Source: Cellulosimicrobium sp. Marseille-Q4280
GTDB taxonomy: Bacteria; Actinomycetota; Actinomycetes; Actinomycetales; Cellulomonadaceae
Direction: 5' to 3'
DNA length: 64,000 nucleotides
Assembly (NCBI RefSeq): GCF_943181405.1
Contig: NZ_CALPBY010000005.1
Coordinates: 365,569-429,568, forward strand
Both the position numbers and the translations under genes were made by a program. Of the stretch, positions 33,330 through 42,017 are shown one piece after another (the first letter of the stretch is position 1; every line of letters starts with the position of its first letter). Under the pieces are notes generated by a model. The model did no database searches and had not been told where the DNA came from. It saw only the letters and a program-made list of their open reading frames with translations.

Positions 33330-35063
33330 GTGACACCATCCCGACCCACCCGTCTCCTGGCGCTCGCCGCGACCGTCGCGGTGGCGGCGTCCCTCGCGGC
33401 TCCTGCGACCGCGAGCACCGGTACCGCCGCGGACCTCGGCGCGAAGCGACCGGCCCCGACGCCGTCGGCGAGCCAGGTCGTCGCCGCGATGCAGCCCGGC
33501 TGGAACCTCGGCAACTCGCTCGACGCCGTCGGCGGGGACGAGACGGCCTGGGGCAACCCCGCGATCACGCGGGCGCTCCTCGACGAGATCGAGGACCAGG
33601 GCTTCGAGAGCGTCCGCATCCCGGTGACGTGGGGCCAGCACCAGGGTCCCGCGCCAGAGTTCACGATCGACCCGGCCGTGCTGGACAGGGTCGAGCAGGT
33701 GGTGGACTGGGCGGTCGACGAGGACCTCTCGGTGCTCCTCGACGTCCACCACGACTCGTGGATGTGGACCCATCGGATGGGCACCGACCACGACGCCGTG
33801 CTCGCCCAGTTCACCGCGACGTGGGAGCAGCTCGCGGAGCGGTTCCGCGACCAGCCCCGCACGGTGCTCTTCGAGAGCATCAACGAGCCGCAGTTCGCGG
33901 ACGTCGACGACGCGACCGCCTACGCGCTGCTCGACGAGCTCAACACCGTGTTCCACGACGTCGTCCGCGCGTCCGGTGGCCGCAACGCCGACCGCGTGCT
34001 CGTGCTGCCCACGCTCCACACCAACGCCGACCAGGGTCGGCTGGACGCGCTCGTCGAGACCTTCGACGCGCTCGACGACCCGAACCTCGCGGCGACGTTC
34101 CACTACTACGGCTACTGGCCGTTCAGCGTGAACGTCGCGGGCGGCACACGCTTCGACGACGTGGCCCGGGCCGACATGGACGGGACGTTCGCGCGCGTCC
34201 ACGACACGTTCGTCGCGCGGGGCGTCCCCGTGATCCTCGGCGAGTACGGGCTCCTCGGGTTCGACCGGCACACCGGCACGATCGAGCAGGGCGAGAAGCT
34301 CAAGTTCTTCGAGCGGCTCGGCCACCAGGCCCGGACGACGGGCATCACGACGATGCTGTGGGACAACGGCCAGCACCTCGACCGGACGGCGCTCACCTGG
34401 CGTGACCCCGAGCTCTTCGACCACGTCTCGACGAGCTGGACGCGGCGCTCCGGGACGGCCTCCACGGACCAGGTGTTCGTCCGTGCCGGCGCGGTGACCG
34501 AGCAGACCGTCGTCCTCGAGCCGAACGGCACGCGGTTCCGCGACCTGTACGACGGGAAGAAGAAGCTCAAGGAGGGACGCGACTACACGCTGGTCGGCAA
34601 CGACCTGACGCTCTCGGCCGGGCTCCTCGACCGCCTCGCGGGCGACGGGACCCTGGGCACGCGGACGGAGCTGCGCGTGAAGTACGCCGGCGGGCTGCCC
34701 TGGTGGATCGAGGTCGTCGGCGCCGACGTCCCCGTCCTGGGCGAGGCCACCGGCACGACGGACGACTTCGCCGTCCCGACGCAGTTCCGCGGCGACCGCC
34801 TCGCGACGATGGAGGCCCGCTACGCCGACGGGACGAACGCCGGTCCGCACGCGTGGACGTCGTTCAAGGAGTTCGACGTGACGTTCGCACCGGACGCGAC
34901 GGCCGAGGAGATCGTCCTGCGTCCCGCCTTCTTCGCCGAGGTGACCGACGGCGCGCCCGTGACCCTCACGTTCCACTTCTGGAGCGGCGAGGTCGTCGAG
35001 TACACGGTCCAGCGCGACGGTGCCACGGTCACCGGCACCGCGGTCACCGGGACAGCGGGCTGA
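33330..35063 (+). CDS. secreted endoglucanase, glycoside hydrolase family 5 with a CBM_X2-type module
   Basis: A 577-residue extracellular cellulase hydrolysing internal beta-1,4-glucan bonds. Signal peptide about 1-29 (LLALAATVAVAASLAAPATAS). GH5 catalytic domain about 45-375: WNLGNSLDA, ESVRIPVTW, LLDVHHDSW, acid/base E186 in ESINEP, HYYGYWPF, nucleophile E305 in ILGEYG and TMLWDNGQHLDR. Residues about 390-475 form an X2-type Ig-like module (DLYDGKKKLKEGRDYTLVGNDLTL). The C-terminal 100 residues are another beta-rich module, probably carbohydrate-binding. GTG start with GAAGGG eight bases upstream. Confidence 0.9.
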   Translation: MTPSRPTRLLALAATVAVAASLAAPATASTGTAADLGAKRPAPTPSASQVVAAMQPGWNLGNSLDAVGGDETAWGNPAITRALLDEIEDQGFESVRIPVTWGQHQGPAPEFTIDPAVLDRVEQVVDWAVDEDLSVLLDVHHDSWMWTHRMGTDHDAVLAQFTATWEQLAERFRDQPRTVLFESINEPQFADVDDATAYALLDELNTVFHDVVRASGGRNADRVLVLPTLHTNADQGRLDALVETFDALDDPNLAATFHYYGYWPFSVNVAGGTRFDDVARADMDGTFARVHDTFVARGVPVILGEYGLLGFDRHTGTIEQGEKLKFFERLGHQARTTGITTMLWDNGQHLDRTALTWRDPELFDHVSTSWTRRSGTASTDQVFVRAGAVTEQTVVLEPNGTRFRDLYDGKKKLKEGRDYTLVGNDLTLSAGLLDRLAGDGTLGTRTELRVKYAGGLPWWIEVVGADVPVLGEATGTTDDFAVPTQFRGDRLATMEARYADGTNAGPHAWTSFKEFDVTFAPDATAEEIVLRPAFFAEVTDGAPVTLTFHFWSGEVVEYTVQRDGATVTGTAVTGTAG

Positions 35064-35110
35064 CCCGGCCTGCGCCGGGGCCGACCGACGGGGACGTCTG
35101 TCAGTCGGTC
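35064..35110. terminator. hairpins between the cellulase and peptidoglycan-binding protein genes
   Basis: CCCGGC-ctgc-GCCGGG (35064-35079) directly after the cellulase stop, and a second 7-bp stem GACCGAC/GTCGGTC (35083-35089 with 35104-35110) that includes the stop codon of the convergent gene. Confidence 0.45.
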
Positions 35111-35940
35111 CCGTCGCCGGCGGTGGGCGGCGTGGACTGCACGGACGGCGCAGCGCCCTCGCCGTTCGTCGTGGAGCCGGGAGAGGTCGGCTCGGTGGGC
35201 GTCGTCGGCTCCGTCGGCGGTGTCGTGGGCGGCGGGGTCGGGTTCGTCTCCTCGCCACCTCCGGACTCCTCCGGCGCGGCGGCGAGCGCCGCGCGCGTCT
35301 GCGTCCCGACCCGGCCGTCGGCCGTCAGGCCGTGCGCCTCCTGGAAGTCGCGCAGAGCCGCGACGGTCGGGGCGTCCATCGTTCCGGTGACCTCGACGTC
35401 GACCCCGTGGACCTGCAGGCGCTCCTGGACCCACGTGGCCGAGGGTGCGTCGGGCTCCGTGGTGGGGTCGGGGGCCGGTGTCGCCGTGGGCGTCGGGCTC
35501 GGGGCCGGTGCCGCGCTCGGGGTCGGTGCGGGAGCCGGTTCTGCGAGGGGCGGTGCCGGAGGCGTCACGGCGGGCCGGTCAGGGGTCGACGACGGGCGCG
35601 GCGCCGGCTCCTCGTCCTCGGGAGGCGGGATCCGGGTGACGACGGGTCGCGGCTCGTCCGGGCGCGGCACGACCACCGGGTCCGCCCCGGCGTCCCAGTC
35701 CTCGGCGGCGCTCGCCGGGACGACGACGGGTGGCGACCCACCGGTCGCGGCGCCGACCATGCCTGCCGCCGCGACGACGATCGTCACCGCACCGGCACCC
35801 GCGACGACGGCACCCCACGGCAGGGACGACCGCGCACGCCGGCGGACGTCGCGACGGCTCGCGGAGGGCGCTCCGGTGGCGTCGGGGCTGTCCGGGGAGC
35901 CCGGTCGGGGCTCGTCGGTCAGGTCGGGACGGCGGTGCAC
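35101..35940 (-). CDS. membrane-anchored peptidoglycan-binding domain protein
   Basis: A 279-residue protein: a short charged cytoplasmic part, one membrane helix at about 41-65 (WGAVVAGAGAVTIVVAAAGMVGAA), a long Pro/Ala/Thr linker, then a PG_binding_1 domain at about 168-215 (WVQERLQVHGVDVEVTGTMDAPTVAALRDFQEAHGLTADGRVGTQTRAAL). A Pro/Thr-rich tail follows. The domain binds cell-wall peptidoglycan; there is no catalytic domain, so it is probably an anchor or scaffold. The GTG start has a strong AAGGAGG five bases upstream. Confidence 0.8.
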   Translation of the reverse strand: MHRRPDLTDEPRPGSPDSPDATGAPSASRRDVRRRARSSLPWGAVVAGAGAVTIVVAAAGMVGAATGGSPPVVVPASAAEDWDAGADPVVVPRPDEPRPVVTRIPPPEDEEPAPRPSSTPDRPAVTPPAPPLAEPAPAPTPSAAPAPSPTPTATPAPDPTTEPDAPSATWVQERLQVHGVDVEVTGTMDAPTVAALRDFQEAHGLTADGRVGTQTRAALAAAPEESGGGEETNPTPPPTTPPTEPTTPTEPTSPGSTTNGEGAAPSVQSTPPTAGDGTD

Positions 35941-36231
35941 ATCGCCTCCTTCCAGCGCGGTCGGGACCGGTGGACGGCGCAGCAGGCAGCCCGCCGAGCG
36001 GTCGTGTCGGGCTCACCAGACTGCCCCATGCCCACCCGCCCTGTCACGCTCGCCGCCGTGACCTGCGCCGACACCGGCACGGTCACCCGGCGGCCGGGCG
36101 TCGAGCCCCTCCGGGTCCGCCGGAGGTCGCAAGCAGGGTTCCCCCACGCGGCCCAAGACGCGGGACGGCCGTCCCCGCGAGCCTGGTGTGACCGCACGGA
36201 GAGCCCGTGCGGTCCACCGGAAGGGGACGCT

Positions 36232-36945
36232 GTGCCTGCTGTCCAGATCACCGGGTTGCGCAAGTCCTTCGGCCCGTTCGACGCCGTCCACGACGTGACC
36301 TTCGCGGTCGAGCCGGGACGCGTCGTCGGGCTGCTCGGGCCGAACGGCGCCGGCAAGACCACCACCCTGCACGTGCTGCTCGGACTGGCGTCGGCGACCG
36401 CCGGCACCGCGACGGTCCACGGGCGCGCGTTCCACGAGCTGTCCGACCCGGCCCGCACGGTCGGCGCGCTCCTCGACGCCGGCGGCCTGCATCCCGGCCG
36501 CACCGGCCGTGACCACCTGCGCGTGCTCGCCGCGGCGGGCCGGCTCCCGGCGCGCCGCGTCGACGAGGTGCTCGCGCTCGTCGGCATGACGCCCGCTGCC
36601 GACCGCCGCGTGCGCACCTACTCGCTCGGCATGCGTCAGCGCCTCGGCCTCGCGGCGGCCCTGCTGGGCGAGCCGCGGGTGCTCGTGCTCGACGAGCCCG
36701 CCAACGGCCTCGACCCCGCGGGGATGCGCTGGCTGCGCGACCTGCTGCGCGGGTTCGCCGACGACGGCGGCGCCGTGCTGCTCGCGAGCCACGTGCTGTC
36801 CGAGGTGCGCCAGGTCGCCGACGACCTCGTCGTGATCGGCCAGGGGCGCGTCGTCGCCGACGGCCCGCTCGACGCGCTCGTGAGCGACCGCTCCCTCGAG
36901 GACTACTACCTCGACCTCACCGCGACGACCGAAGGAGTCCGCTGA
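36232..36945 (+). CDS. ABC transporter ATP-binding protein
   Basis: A 237-residue ATPase of the DrrA/CcmA-like export group. Walker A GLLGPNGAGKTTT, Q-loop region, signature YSLGMRQRLGLAAAL, Walker B VLVLDEPANGLDPAG and the H-loop LLASHVLSE are all present. It works with the permease directly downstream (one-base overlap, TGATG). GTG start with AAGGGG about six bases upstream. Pairing with a histidine kinase/response regulator downstream is typical of drug, lantibiotic or envelope-stress exporters. Confidence 0.92.
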   Translation: MPAVQITGLRKSFGPFDAVHDVTFAVEPGRVVGLLGPNGAGKTTTLHVLLGLASATAGTATVHGRAFHELSDPARTVGALLDAGGLHPGRTGRDHLRVLAAAGRLPARRVDEVLALVGMTPAADRRVRTYSLGMRQRLGLAAALLGEPRVLVLDEPANGLDPAGMRWLRDLLRGFADDGGAVLLASHVLSEVRQVADDLVVIGQGRVVADGPLDALVSDRSLEDYYLDLTATTEGVR

Positions 36946-37817
36946 TGTACCGCGCCGAGATCCTCAAGCTCCGCACCACCCGCGCCGCGTGGGTGATCGG
37001 GGGCGTCGCCCTCGCGGGCATGCTGCTCGTCCAGGGCTTCCTCGTGGCCCTCCCCCACGTGCTCGGGAGCCTCGGGTCGCTGGGCGGGACGACCCCCGGT
37101 CTTCCGGCCGACCTCGAGCCCGACCTCTCGTCGCTCGCCGACCCGACGCAGGCCGCGTTCCAGCGGACCGTCCTCGACGTGCTCGCCACCGGCGGCGGGA
37201 GCGGCGGGTCGACCGGGATCACGGCGGTCTGCATGCTGCTGCTCGGCGTCCTCGCCGTGACCACGGACTTCCGCACCGGCGGCATCGTGCCCACCGCGCT
37301 CGTGCAGCCGTCCCGGCTCCGTGTCCTCGCCGGCAAGGCAGGAGCGACGGCGACCGTCGCGCTCGTCGTCGGCGTCGCGCTCGCCGTCGTGAGCGCCGCC
37401 GGTCTCCTCGTCGCGATCGCGACGACGCCGGGCGCGCGCCTCGAGCTGTCGCCGGGCGAGGTCCTCGGTATCTGGGGCCGCGGCCTCGCCGTCCTCGTGC
37501 TGCTCTCCTGGTTCGGCCTCGCGGTCGGCACGCTCGTGCGCCACCAGGTGGCGGCGGTCGTCACCGTCGGGGCGCTCGCGCTCGTCGAGCCGCTCGTCCA
37601 GGCGGTCGTGACGCTGCTCTCGGGCGGACAGTCGGCCGCGGCGTCGTGGCTCCCGCTCGGCCTCGCGTCGCTCGCCACGACGGGGCAGGGCGCGGCCGAG
37701 CTGCTCGGCGGGAGCGCGCCGTTCGGCGTGACCGTCGCGCTCGCGGGGCTGTGCGCGTGGGTCGTCGTGCTGCTCGGCAGCGGTGCCCTGACGTTCCGGC
37801 GGCGCGACCTCGTGTGA
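36945..37817 (+). CDS. ABC transporter permease (ABC-2 type)
   Basis: A 290-residue protein with six predicted membrane segments, starting MYRAEILKLRTTRAAWVIGGVALAGMLLVQGF, the usual ABC-2 start (K-L-R-T-T-R before the first helix). A periplasm-facing loop follows at about 40-85, then TAVCMLLLGVLAVTTDFRTGGIVPTALVQPSR, a conserved ABC-2 coupling region. The start overlaps the ATPase stop by one base. The exported substrate is unknown. Confidence 0.85.
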   Translation: MYRAEILKLRTTRAAWVIGGVALAGMLLVQGFLVALPHVLGSLGSLGGTTPGLPADLEPDLSSLADPTQAAFQRTVLDVLATGGGSGGSTGITAVCMLLLGVLAVTTDFRTGGIVPTALVQPSRLRVLAGKAGATATVALVVGVALAVVSAAGLLVAIATTPGARLELSPGEVLGIWGRGLAVLVLLSWFGLAVGTLVRHQVAAVVTVGALALVEPLVQAVVTLLSGGQSAAASWLPLGLASLATTGQGAAELLGGSAPFGVTVALAGLCAWVVVLLGSGALTFRRRDLV

Positions 37818-37836
37818 GCGCGTCGGACGCCGCACC

Positions 37837-37921
37837 GAGATCGGCCGGTCGGCGTGACGTCGGTCGTTGAGAGGACCGATCTCACACCGACCGACCGGTC
37901 TCACGCCGACCGACCGATCTC
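37837..37921. repeat. inverted and direct repeat cluster between the ABC permease and histidine kinase genes
   Basis: A 21-bp arm (37837-37857, GAGATCGGCCGGTCGGCGTGA) has its near-perfect complement at 37901-37921 (20 of 21 pair). Within and around the right arm a 19-bp unit, core CCGACCGACCGRTCTCAC, is repeated (partial at 37871-37885, full at 37886-37904 and 37905-37923). It could be a terminator or a response-regulator/autoregulatory binding region. Confidence 0.65.
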
Positions 37922-37980
37922 ACCGCACCCCGCCTAGGGTGGGCGCACCACCCTCCCGCCCCCCGACCCTGGAGACCCGT

Positions 37981-39300
37981 GTGACCCTGACCCTGCGCCG
38001 GTGGCTCGCCGCCCTCGGAGTGCGCACCGAGACGGGACGCGACGCCGTCCTCGCCGGTGTCGTCGCGCTCGTGAGCGTCGCGCTCTTCCTCGGCGTCGAG
38101 CGGGTCGTCGTGTCCGACGCCGGGAGCGCGTTCGGCGCCGGCCCGGGCGCCGTCGTCGTCACGACGGGCGAGCGCGTCGCCGTGCTCGTGGTGCTCGTCG
38201 CGCAGGCGGCGTGCCTCGTGGTCCGGCGCCGGTTCCCGGTCATGTGCCTCGCGCTCACCGTCGCCGGGCAGGTCGCGCTCCTCGCGATCCTGCCGTCGTA
38301 CCTGTCGTTCCAGGCCCCGGCGACGCTCGTCTCCGCATACTCAGCGGGCGCCTACGCGCCGCGGCGGCGCGGGCTCGTCGCCGCGGCCGCGGCGGCCGCA
38401 GGGCAGGCGCTGCTCCTGTTCGCGCTCGGCGGGGTGGGCACGCTCGGCACGAGCGGCGCCGCCTATGCGGCGCAGGCGTCCGGGGCGCTCCTCAACGCGC
38501 TCGCGACCTACCTCGTCGCCGCGCTCGTCGGGGAGTACGTCGCGACGCGGCGCTCGCTGCTCACCGAGCTCCGCGACCGGGTGCGCCGTGCGGAGCGTGA
38601 GCGCGAGGCCCTGGCCGCGAGCGCCGTCCTCGAGGAGCGGGGACGCATGGCGCGCGAGCTGCACGACGTCGCGGCCCACCACCTCTCCGGCATCGTCGTC
38701 CAGGCCGCCGCCGCCGAGCGGCTCGTCGACCGCGACCCCGAGCAGGCCAAGGAGTCGATGCGCCGCATCCGCGCGCAGGGCCGCGAGACGCTCGACAACC
38801 TGCGCCTCGTCGTCGGCCTGCTGCGCGGGTCCGGCGCCGCCGAGCCCGCGCCGCAGCCGACCCTCGACGACGTGCCCGCCCTGCTCGACGACGCGCGCGC
38901 GGCGGGCGCCGTCGTGCGCGACGAGGTGCGGGGCGACCCCTGGGACCTGCCGCCCGCTGTGCAGCTCACCGTGTTCCGGGTGCTCCAGGAGGCCCTCTCG
39001 AACGCGCGCCGGCACGGCCCCGGCCGGCCCGTCGACGTGCTCCGCGAGTACGGTCCGACCGACCTCGTCCTCACGGTCCGCAACGCGGTCCCGGCGGGCG
39101 CCCCCGGGTCGGCCGGCGGACCACCGGGGCACGGCGTCATCGGCATGGGCGAGCGGGCCGCGATGGTCGGCGGCACGCTCGCCGCGGGACTCCTGCCCGA
39201 CGGCGCGTGGCGCGTCCGCCTGACCGTCCCCCGGTCCGCCCCGCCCGACCGCCGCGCGGCGCCCGCGCACCCGTCCACGACCGGCAAGGAGAACCCGTGA
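37981..39300 (+). CDS. sensor histidine kinase (HisKA_3, NarL/DesK type)
   Basis: A 439-residue membrane kinase. The N-terminal half has about five or six membrane helices (from [22 protein letters not shown] to [19 protein letters not shown]). A coiled linker (about 193-218) leads to the HisKA_3 dimer domain with phosphoacceptor H228 in [15 protein letters not shown], and then an HATPase domain ([33 protein letters not shown]). The short extracellular parts suggest sensing within the membrane. GTG start with GGAG five bases upstream. The stop overlaps the response regulator start (GTGA). Confidence 0.9.
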   Translation: MTLTLRRWLAALGVRTETGRDAVLAGVVALVSVALFLGVERVVVSDAGSAFGAGPGAVVVTTGERVAVLVVLVAQAACLVVRRRFPVMCLALTVAGQVALLAILPSYLSFQAPATLVSAYSAGAYAPRRRGLVAAAAAAAGQALLLFALGGVGTLGTSGAAYAAQASGALLNALATYLVAALVGEYVATRRSLLTELRDRVRRAEREREALAASAVLEERGRMARELHDVAAHHLSGIVVQAAAAERLVDRDPEQAKESMRRIRAQGRETLDNLRLVVGLLRGSGAAEPAPQPTLDDVPALLDDARAAGAVVRDEVRGDPWDLPPAVQLTVFRVLQEALSNARRHGPGRPVDVLREYGPTDLVLTVRNAVPAGAPGSAGGPPGHGVIGMGERAAMVGGTLAAGLLPDGAWRVRLTVPRSAPPDRRAAPAHPSTTGKENP

Positions 39301-39956
39301 CCCGCGTGGTGCTCGTCGACGACCAGGCCGTCGTGCGCGCCGGCTTCACCGTGATCCTCGAGAGCGAGGGCCTGGAGGTGGTCGGCGAGGCGTCCAACGG
39401 CGCGGACGCCGTGCGCGTCGCCCGCCGCGAGCGGCCCGACGTCGTGTGCATGGACGTGCGCATGCCCGGCGGGGACGGGATCACGGCGACGCGCGCGCTC
39501 GCCGGGCCGGACGTCGTCGACCCCGTGCCCGTGCTCGTCGTGAGCACGTTCGACCTCGACGACTACGTGTTCGGCGCGCTCGAGGCGGGCGCGAGCGGGT
39601 TCCTCCTCAAGGACGCGGAGCCCGAGGTGCTCGTCGAGGCCGTGCGGCGCGTCGCGTCCGGGGACGGGCTCGTCGACCAGTCGCTCACGCGCCGCGTCAT
39701 CGACGAGTTCGCGCGGCGCCGCTCCCCCGCGACCCGGGACGAGGACGCGGCCGGGCTGCTCACCGCTCGCGAGCACGACATCGTCGCGCTGCTGTGCCGG
39801 GGGTCGTCGAACGCGGAGATCGCGGCGGCCCTCTTCCTCGAGCCGAGCACCGTGAAGTCGCACCTGAGCCGGGTCATGACGAAGACGGGCGCGCGCGACC
39901 GCGTGCAGCTCGTCGTGTGGGCGTACGAGCACGGGCTCGTCACGCCCGGGGCGTGA
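39297..39956 (+). CDS. response regulator, NarL/LuxR family
   Basis: A 219-residue regulator. The receiver domain (1-120) has the acidic pair DD (8-9), phospho-acceptor D53 in [13 protein letters not shown], switch T/S (VVSTFD) and K in FLLKDAEP. The LuxR helix-turn-helix (about 155-212) is [48 protein letters not shown]. Partner of the kinase upstream, to which it is translationally coupled by GTGA. The likely target is the ABC exporter promoter or the repeats at 37.84-37.92 kb. Its 3' end overlaps the convergent DUF2071 gene by 17 bp. Confidence 0.92.
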   Translation: MTRVVLVDDQAVVRAGFTVILESEGLEVVGEASNGADAVRVARRERPDVVCMDVRMPGGDGITATRALAGPDVVDPVPVLVVSTFDLDDYVFGALEAGASGFLLKDAEPEVLVEAVRRVASGDGLVDQSLTRRVIDEFARRRSPATRDEDAAGLLTAREHDIVALLCRGSSNAEIAAALFLEPSTVKSHLSRVMTKTGARDRVQLVVWAYEHGLVTPGA

Positions 39957-40680
39957 CCTCCGGGCGCCCGGCGGGCCGCGGGAACCCGAGGCGCGCGTCG
40001 ACCGGCCGGGCCGCGACGTGGACGAGCGGCGCTCCGGCGGCCGAGAACCCGTGGCGCTCGAGCGCGTCGGTCGCGAGGTGCTCGACGCTGCCGCGGCGCA
40101 GGGTCCAGGGCTCGTGCTCGACCGGGATCCGCCACGTCCGCCCCGCCCTCACGGCGTACGCGGCCCAGCGCGCGGTAAGCCACCGCTCGAGGCCGGACGA
40201 CGCGTCCACCTCGCCGAGCGCCCGCACCTGGGCGTCGAACCGCACGGGCGCGGAGCGCGACGTCGAGGCGTACCGGTACCGCAGGACGTCGCCCGCGTCG
40301 TCGCGCACCGCCGCACGGCACCGGTGGTACGGCACCCCTGCGGCGCGCGTCACCGCGACGAACGCGGCGCGCTCGCACCAGAGCGCGAGGAACCACACGC
40401 CCTCACCGCCGGCGCCGTCCCGGACGTAGACGCGCAGGTTGAGCTCACCGAACGTCGACCACCCCGGGACCACGGGCAGCGGCCCGAGCCGTACGTCCTC
40501 CATGCGGAACGGCACGAGGCCGACGTACGTCGCGCCGTCGTACGTCTGGACCCGCAGGTCGCGGGGCAGCAGCCGCTGCACGGCGGCGGCGTCGACCGGC
40601 CAGTGGAGGAAGGTCAGCGCAGCCCACCGCTGCGTCGTGACGGGGAGCCGGACGGCCGCGTCGGGGACGGCGGTCGTCAC
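39940..40680 (-). CDS. DUF2071 (YqjF-like) family protein
   Basis: A 246-residue soluble protein. Family marks: RWAALTFLHWPVDAAAVQRLLPRDLRVQTYDGATYVGLVPFRMEDVR at the N-terminus and ELNLRVYVRDGAGGEGVWFLAL in the middle. The fold is acetoacetate-decarboxylase-like; function unknown. The GTG start overlaps the udgX stop (GTGA at 40677-40680). It follows udgX in an operon, which may hint at a link with DNA repair but may also be chance. Confidence 0.85.
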   Translation of the reverse strand: MTTAVPDAAVRLPVTTQRWAALTFLHWPVDAAAVQRLLPRDLRVQTYDGATYVGLVPFRMEDVRLGPLPVVPGWSTFGELNLRVYVRDGAGGEGVWFLALWCERAAFVAVTRAAGVPYHRCRAAVRDDAGDVLRYRYASTSRSAPVRFDAQVRALGEVDASSGLERWLTARWAAYAVRAGRTWRIPVEHEPWTLRRGSVEHLATDALERHGFSAAGAPLVHVAARPVDARLGFPRPAGRPEVTPRA

Positions 40681-41426
40681 GCGTCGCGCGTCCCGAGTCC
40701 CGCCGCCTCGGCGGCGACGCGCAGGTCGGCGGCGAGCGCGGCGAAGGCCTCGTCCCAGCCCGAGCGGTCGCGCAGACGAAGGAGCGCCGAGGGGTGGGTG
40801 GTGACGACCACGAGGGGCGACCCCCCCGTCGTGCCGCCGCGGGAACCCTGGGTGCCGTCCTGCGGCCCGTCACGACGGGACTCCTCCGAACCGTCGTCCG
40901 GGTCGAGGACGCGCCCCCGCTCGGCGGTGACCCGGGCCGGTCGGCCGAGCACGGCGCGCGCGGCGGTGGCGCCGAGCGCGACGACGACACGCGGCCGGAC
41001 CGCGGCGACCTCCGCCTCGAGCCAGGGCAGGCAGGCGCGGACGTGCGCGACGTCGGGAGTCTTGTGCAGCCAGCGCTTCCCCCGCTGCTCGAAGCGGAAG
41101 TGCTTGACCGCGTTCGTGAGGTACACACGCTCGCGGTCGATCCCGGCGGCCTCGATCGCGTCGGCGAGGACGCGACCTGCCGGCCCGACGAACGGCTCTC
41201 CCTCGCGGTCCTCGCGATCGCCCGGCTGCTCGCCCACGAGGACGATCGGAGCGTCGTCGGCTCCCCGCGAGAACACCGCCTGCGTCGCGTCCGCCCACAG
41301 CTCGCACCCTCGGCAGCCCTGGACGGCCCCGGCGAGCGCGTCGACGTCGCGGGCCGCTGCGCCGTCGGGGACCCACTTCTGCGCGCCGGGTCGGCGTGGT
41401 GCGGTCGCAGCACGGGACGGGCTCAT
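40677..41426 (-). CDS. udgX: UdgX family uracil-DNA binding/glycosylase protein
   Basis: A 249-residue member of the uracil-DNA glycosylase superfamily, close to family 4. Motif A is VLVGEQPGDREDREGEPFVGPAG. The UdgX-specific R-loop is RGKRWLHKTP (usually KRRIH); its His121 corresponds to the histidine that becomes covalently joined to DNA at the uracil site. The Fe-S cluster ligands appear to be C38, C41 and C132, with H109 where family 4 has the remaining cysteine. A disordered insertion (about 178-207, DDGSEESRRDGPQDG...) lies before the HPSALLR motif. First gene of a two-gene operon. Confidence 0.9.
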   Translation of the reverse strand: MSPSRAATAPRRPGAQKWVPDGAAARDVDALAGAVQGCRGCELWADATQAVFSRGADDAPIVLVGEQPGDREDREGEPFVGPAGRVLADAIEAAGIDRERVYLTNAVKHFRFEQRGKRWLHKTPDVAHVRACLPWLEAEVAAVRPRVVVALGATAARAVLGRPARVTAERGRVLDPDDGSEESRRDGPQDGTQGSRGGTTGGSPLVVVTTHPSALLRLRDRSGWDEAFAALAADLRVAAEAAGLGTRDA

Positions 41427-41500
41427 CGCCCCACCGTGCGCCCGACGGCGGCGCCTCGCACCCGTACGTCGTCGTGGACGCCGGCCGGCGACGGAGCGGT

Positions 41501-41950
41501 TCAGAAGGTCCGCAGGATCACGCCCTGGAGGAGACCCAGCACGACGCTCACGAGAGCCGCCGCCCCGAGCGCCGTGCCCGCGGCCGCGAAGCCGGTCCCG
41601 GGCGCGCGCCGCACGAGCACGACGAGCCCCGTGACCACGGCGACGAGAGCGAGGACCACGGACAGGATGCCGTGCCCGGCCTGCAGGACGACGTACGACG
41701 TCGAGGTGAAGCTCATCGACCGGATCACGACGGGCAGCGCGAGCGTGTAGACGGCGCCGACGAGCACCGTCGCGACGCCCGCCCAGAACGACACGAGGGC
41801 GAGGCCCGACCGGAGCGTGGGCTTCGTCGGCGCTGCCGGGGACGGAGCGCCCGGCTGCGCACCGGGCGGGTAGGCGTCGCCGTACGGGTGGGGCGCCGCG
41901 CCGTACGGCGAGGCGGGTGGCGGGGTCTCCGGGGCGCTCATGGCCGTCAT
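41501..41950 (-). CDS. hypothetical membrane protein with Pro-rich N-terminus
   Basis: A 149-residue protein: residues 1-45 are rich in Pro, Ala and Tyr, then three to four membrane helices (ALVSFWAGVATVLVGAVYTLALPVV, ILSVVLALVAVVTGLVVLV, GFAAAGTALGAAALVSVVLGLLQGVIL). I do not recognise a defined family; it resembles small DUF4064/DUF4190-like actinobacterial membrane proteins. ATG 41950 has GGAGGA ten bases upstream; a second ATG at 41941 (146 residues) is equally possible. Confidence 0.65.
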   Translation of the reverse strand: MTAMSAPETPPPASPYGAAPHPYGDAYPPGAQPGAPSPAAPTKPTLRSGLALVSFWAGVATVLVGAVYTLALPVVIRSMSFTSTSYVVLQAGHGILSVVLALVAVVTGLVVLVRRAPGTGFAAAGTALGAAALVSVVLGLLQGVILRTF

Positions 41951-42017
41951 CCTGCCGGAGTCCTCCGTGGCCAGGGCGGCGACCCGCCGCCGGCGGCGGC
42001 CGCGAGGTCAGGGAGAG

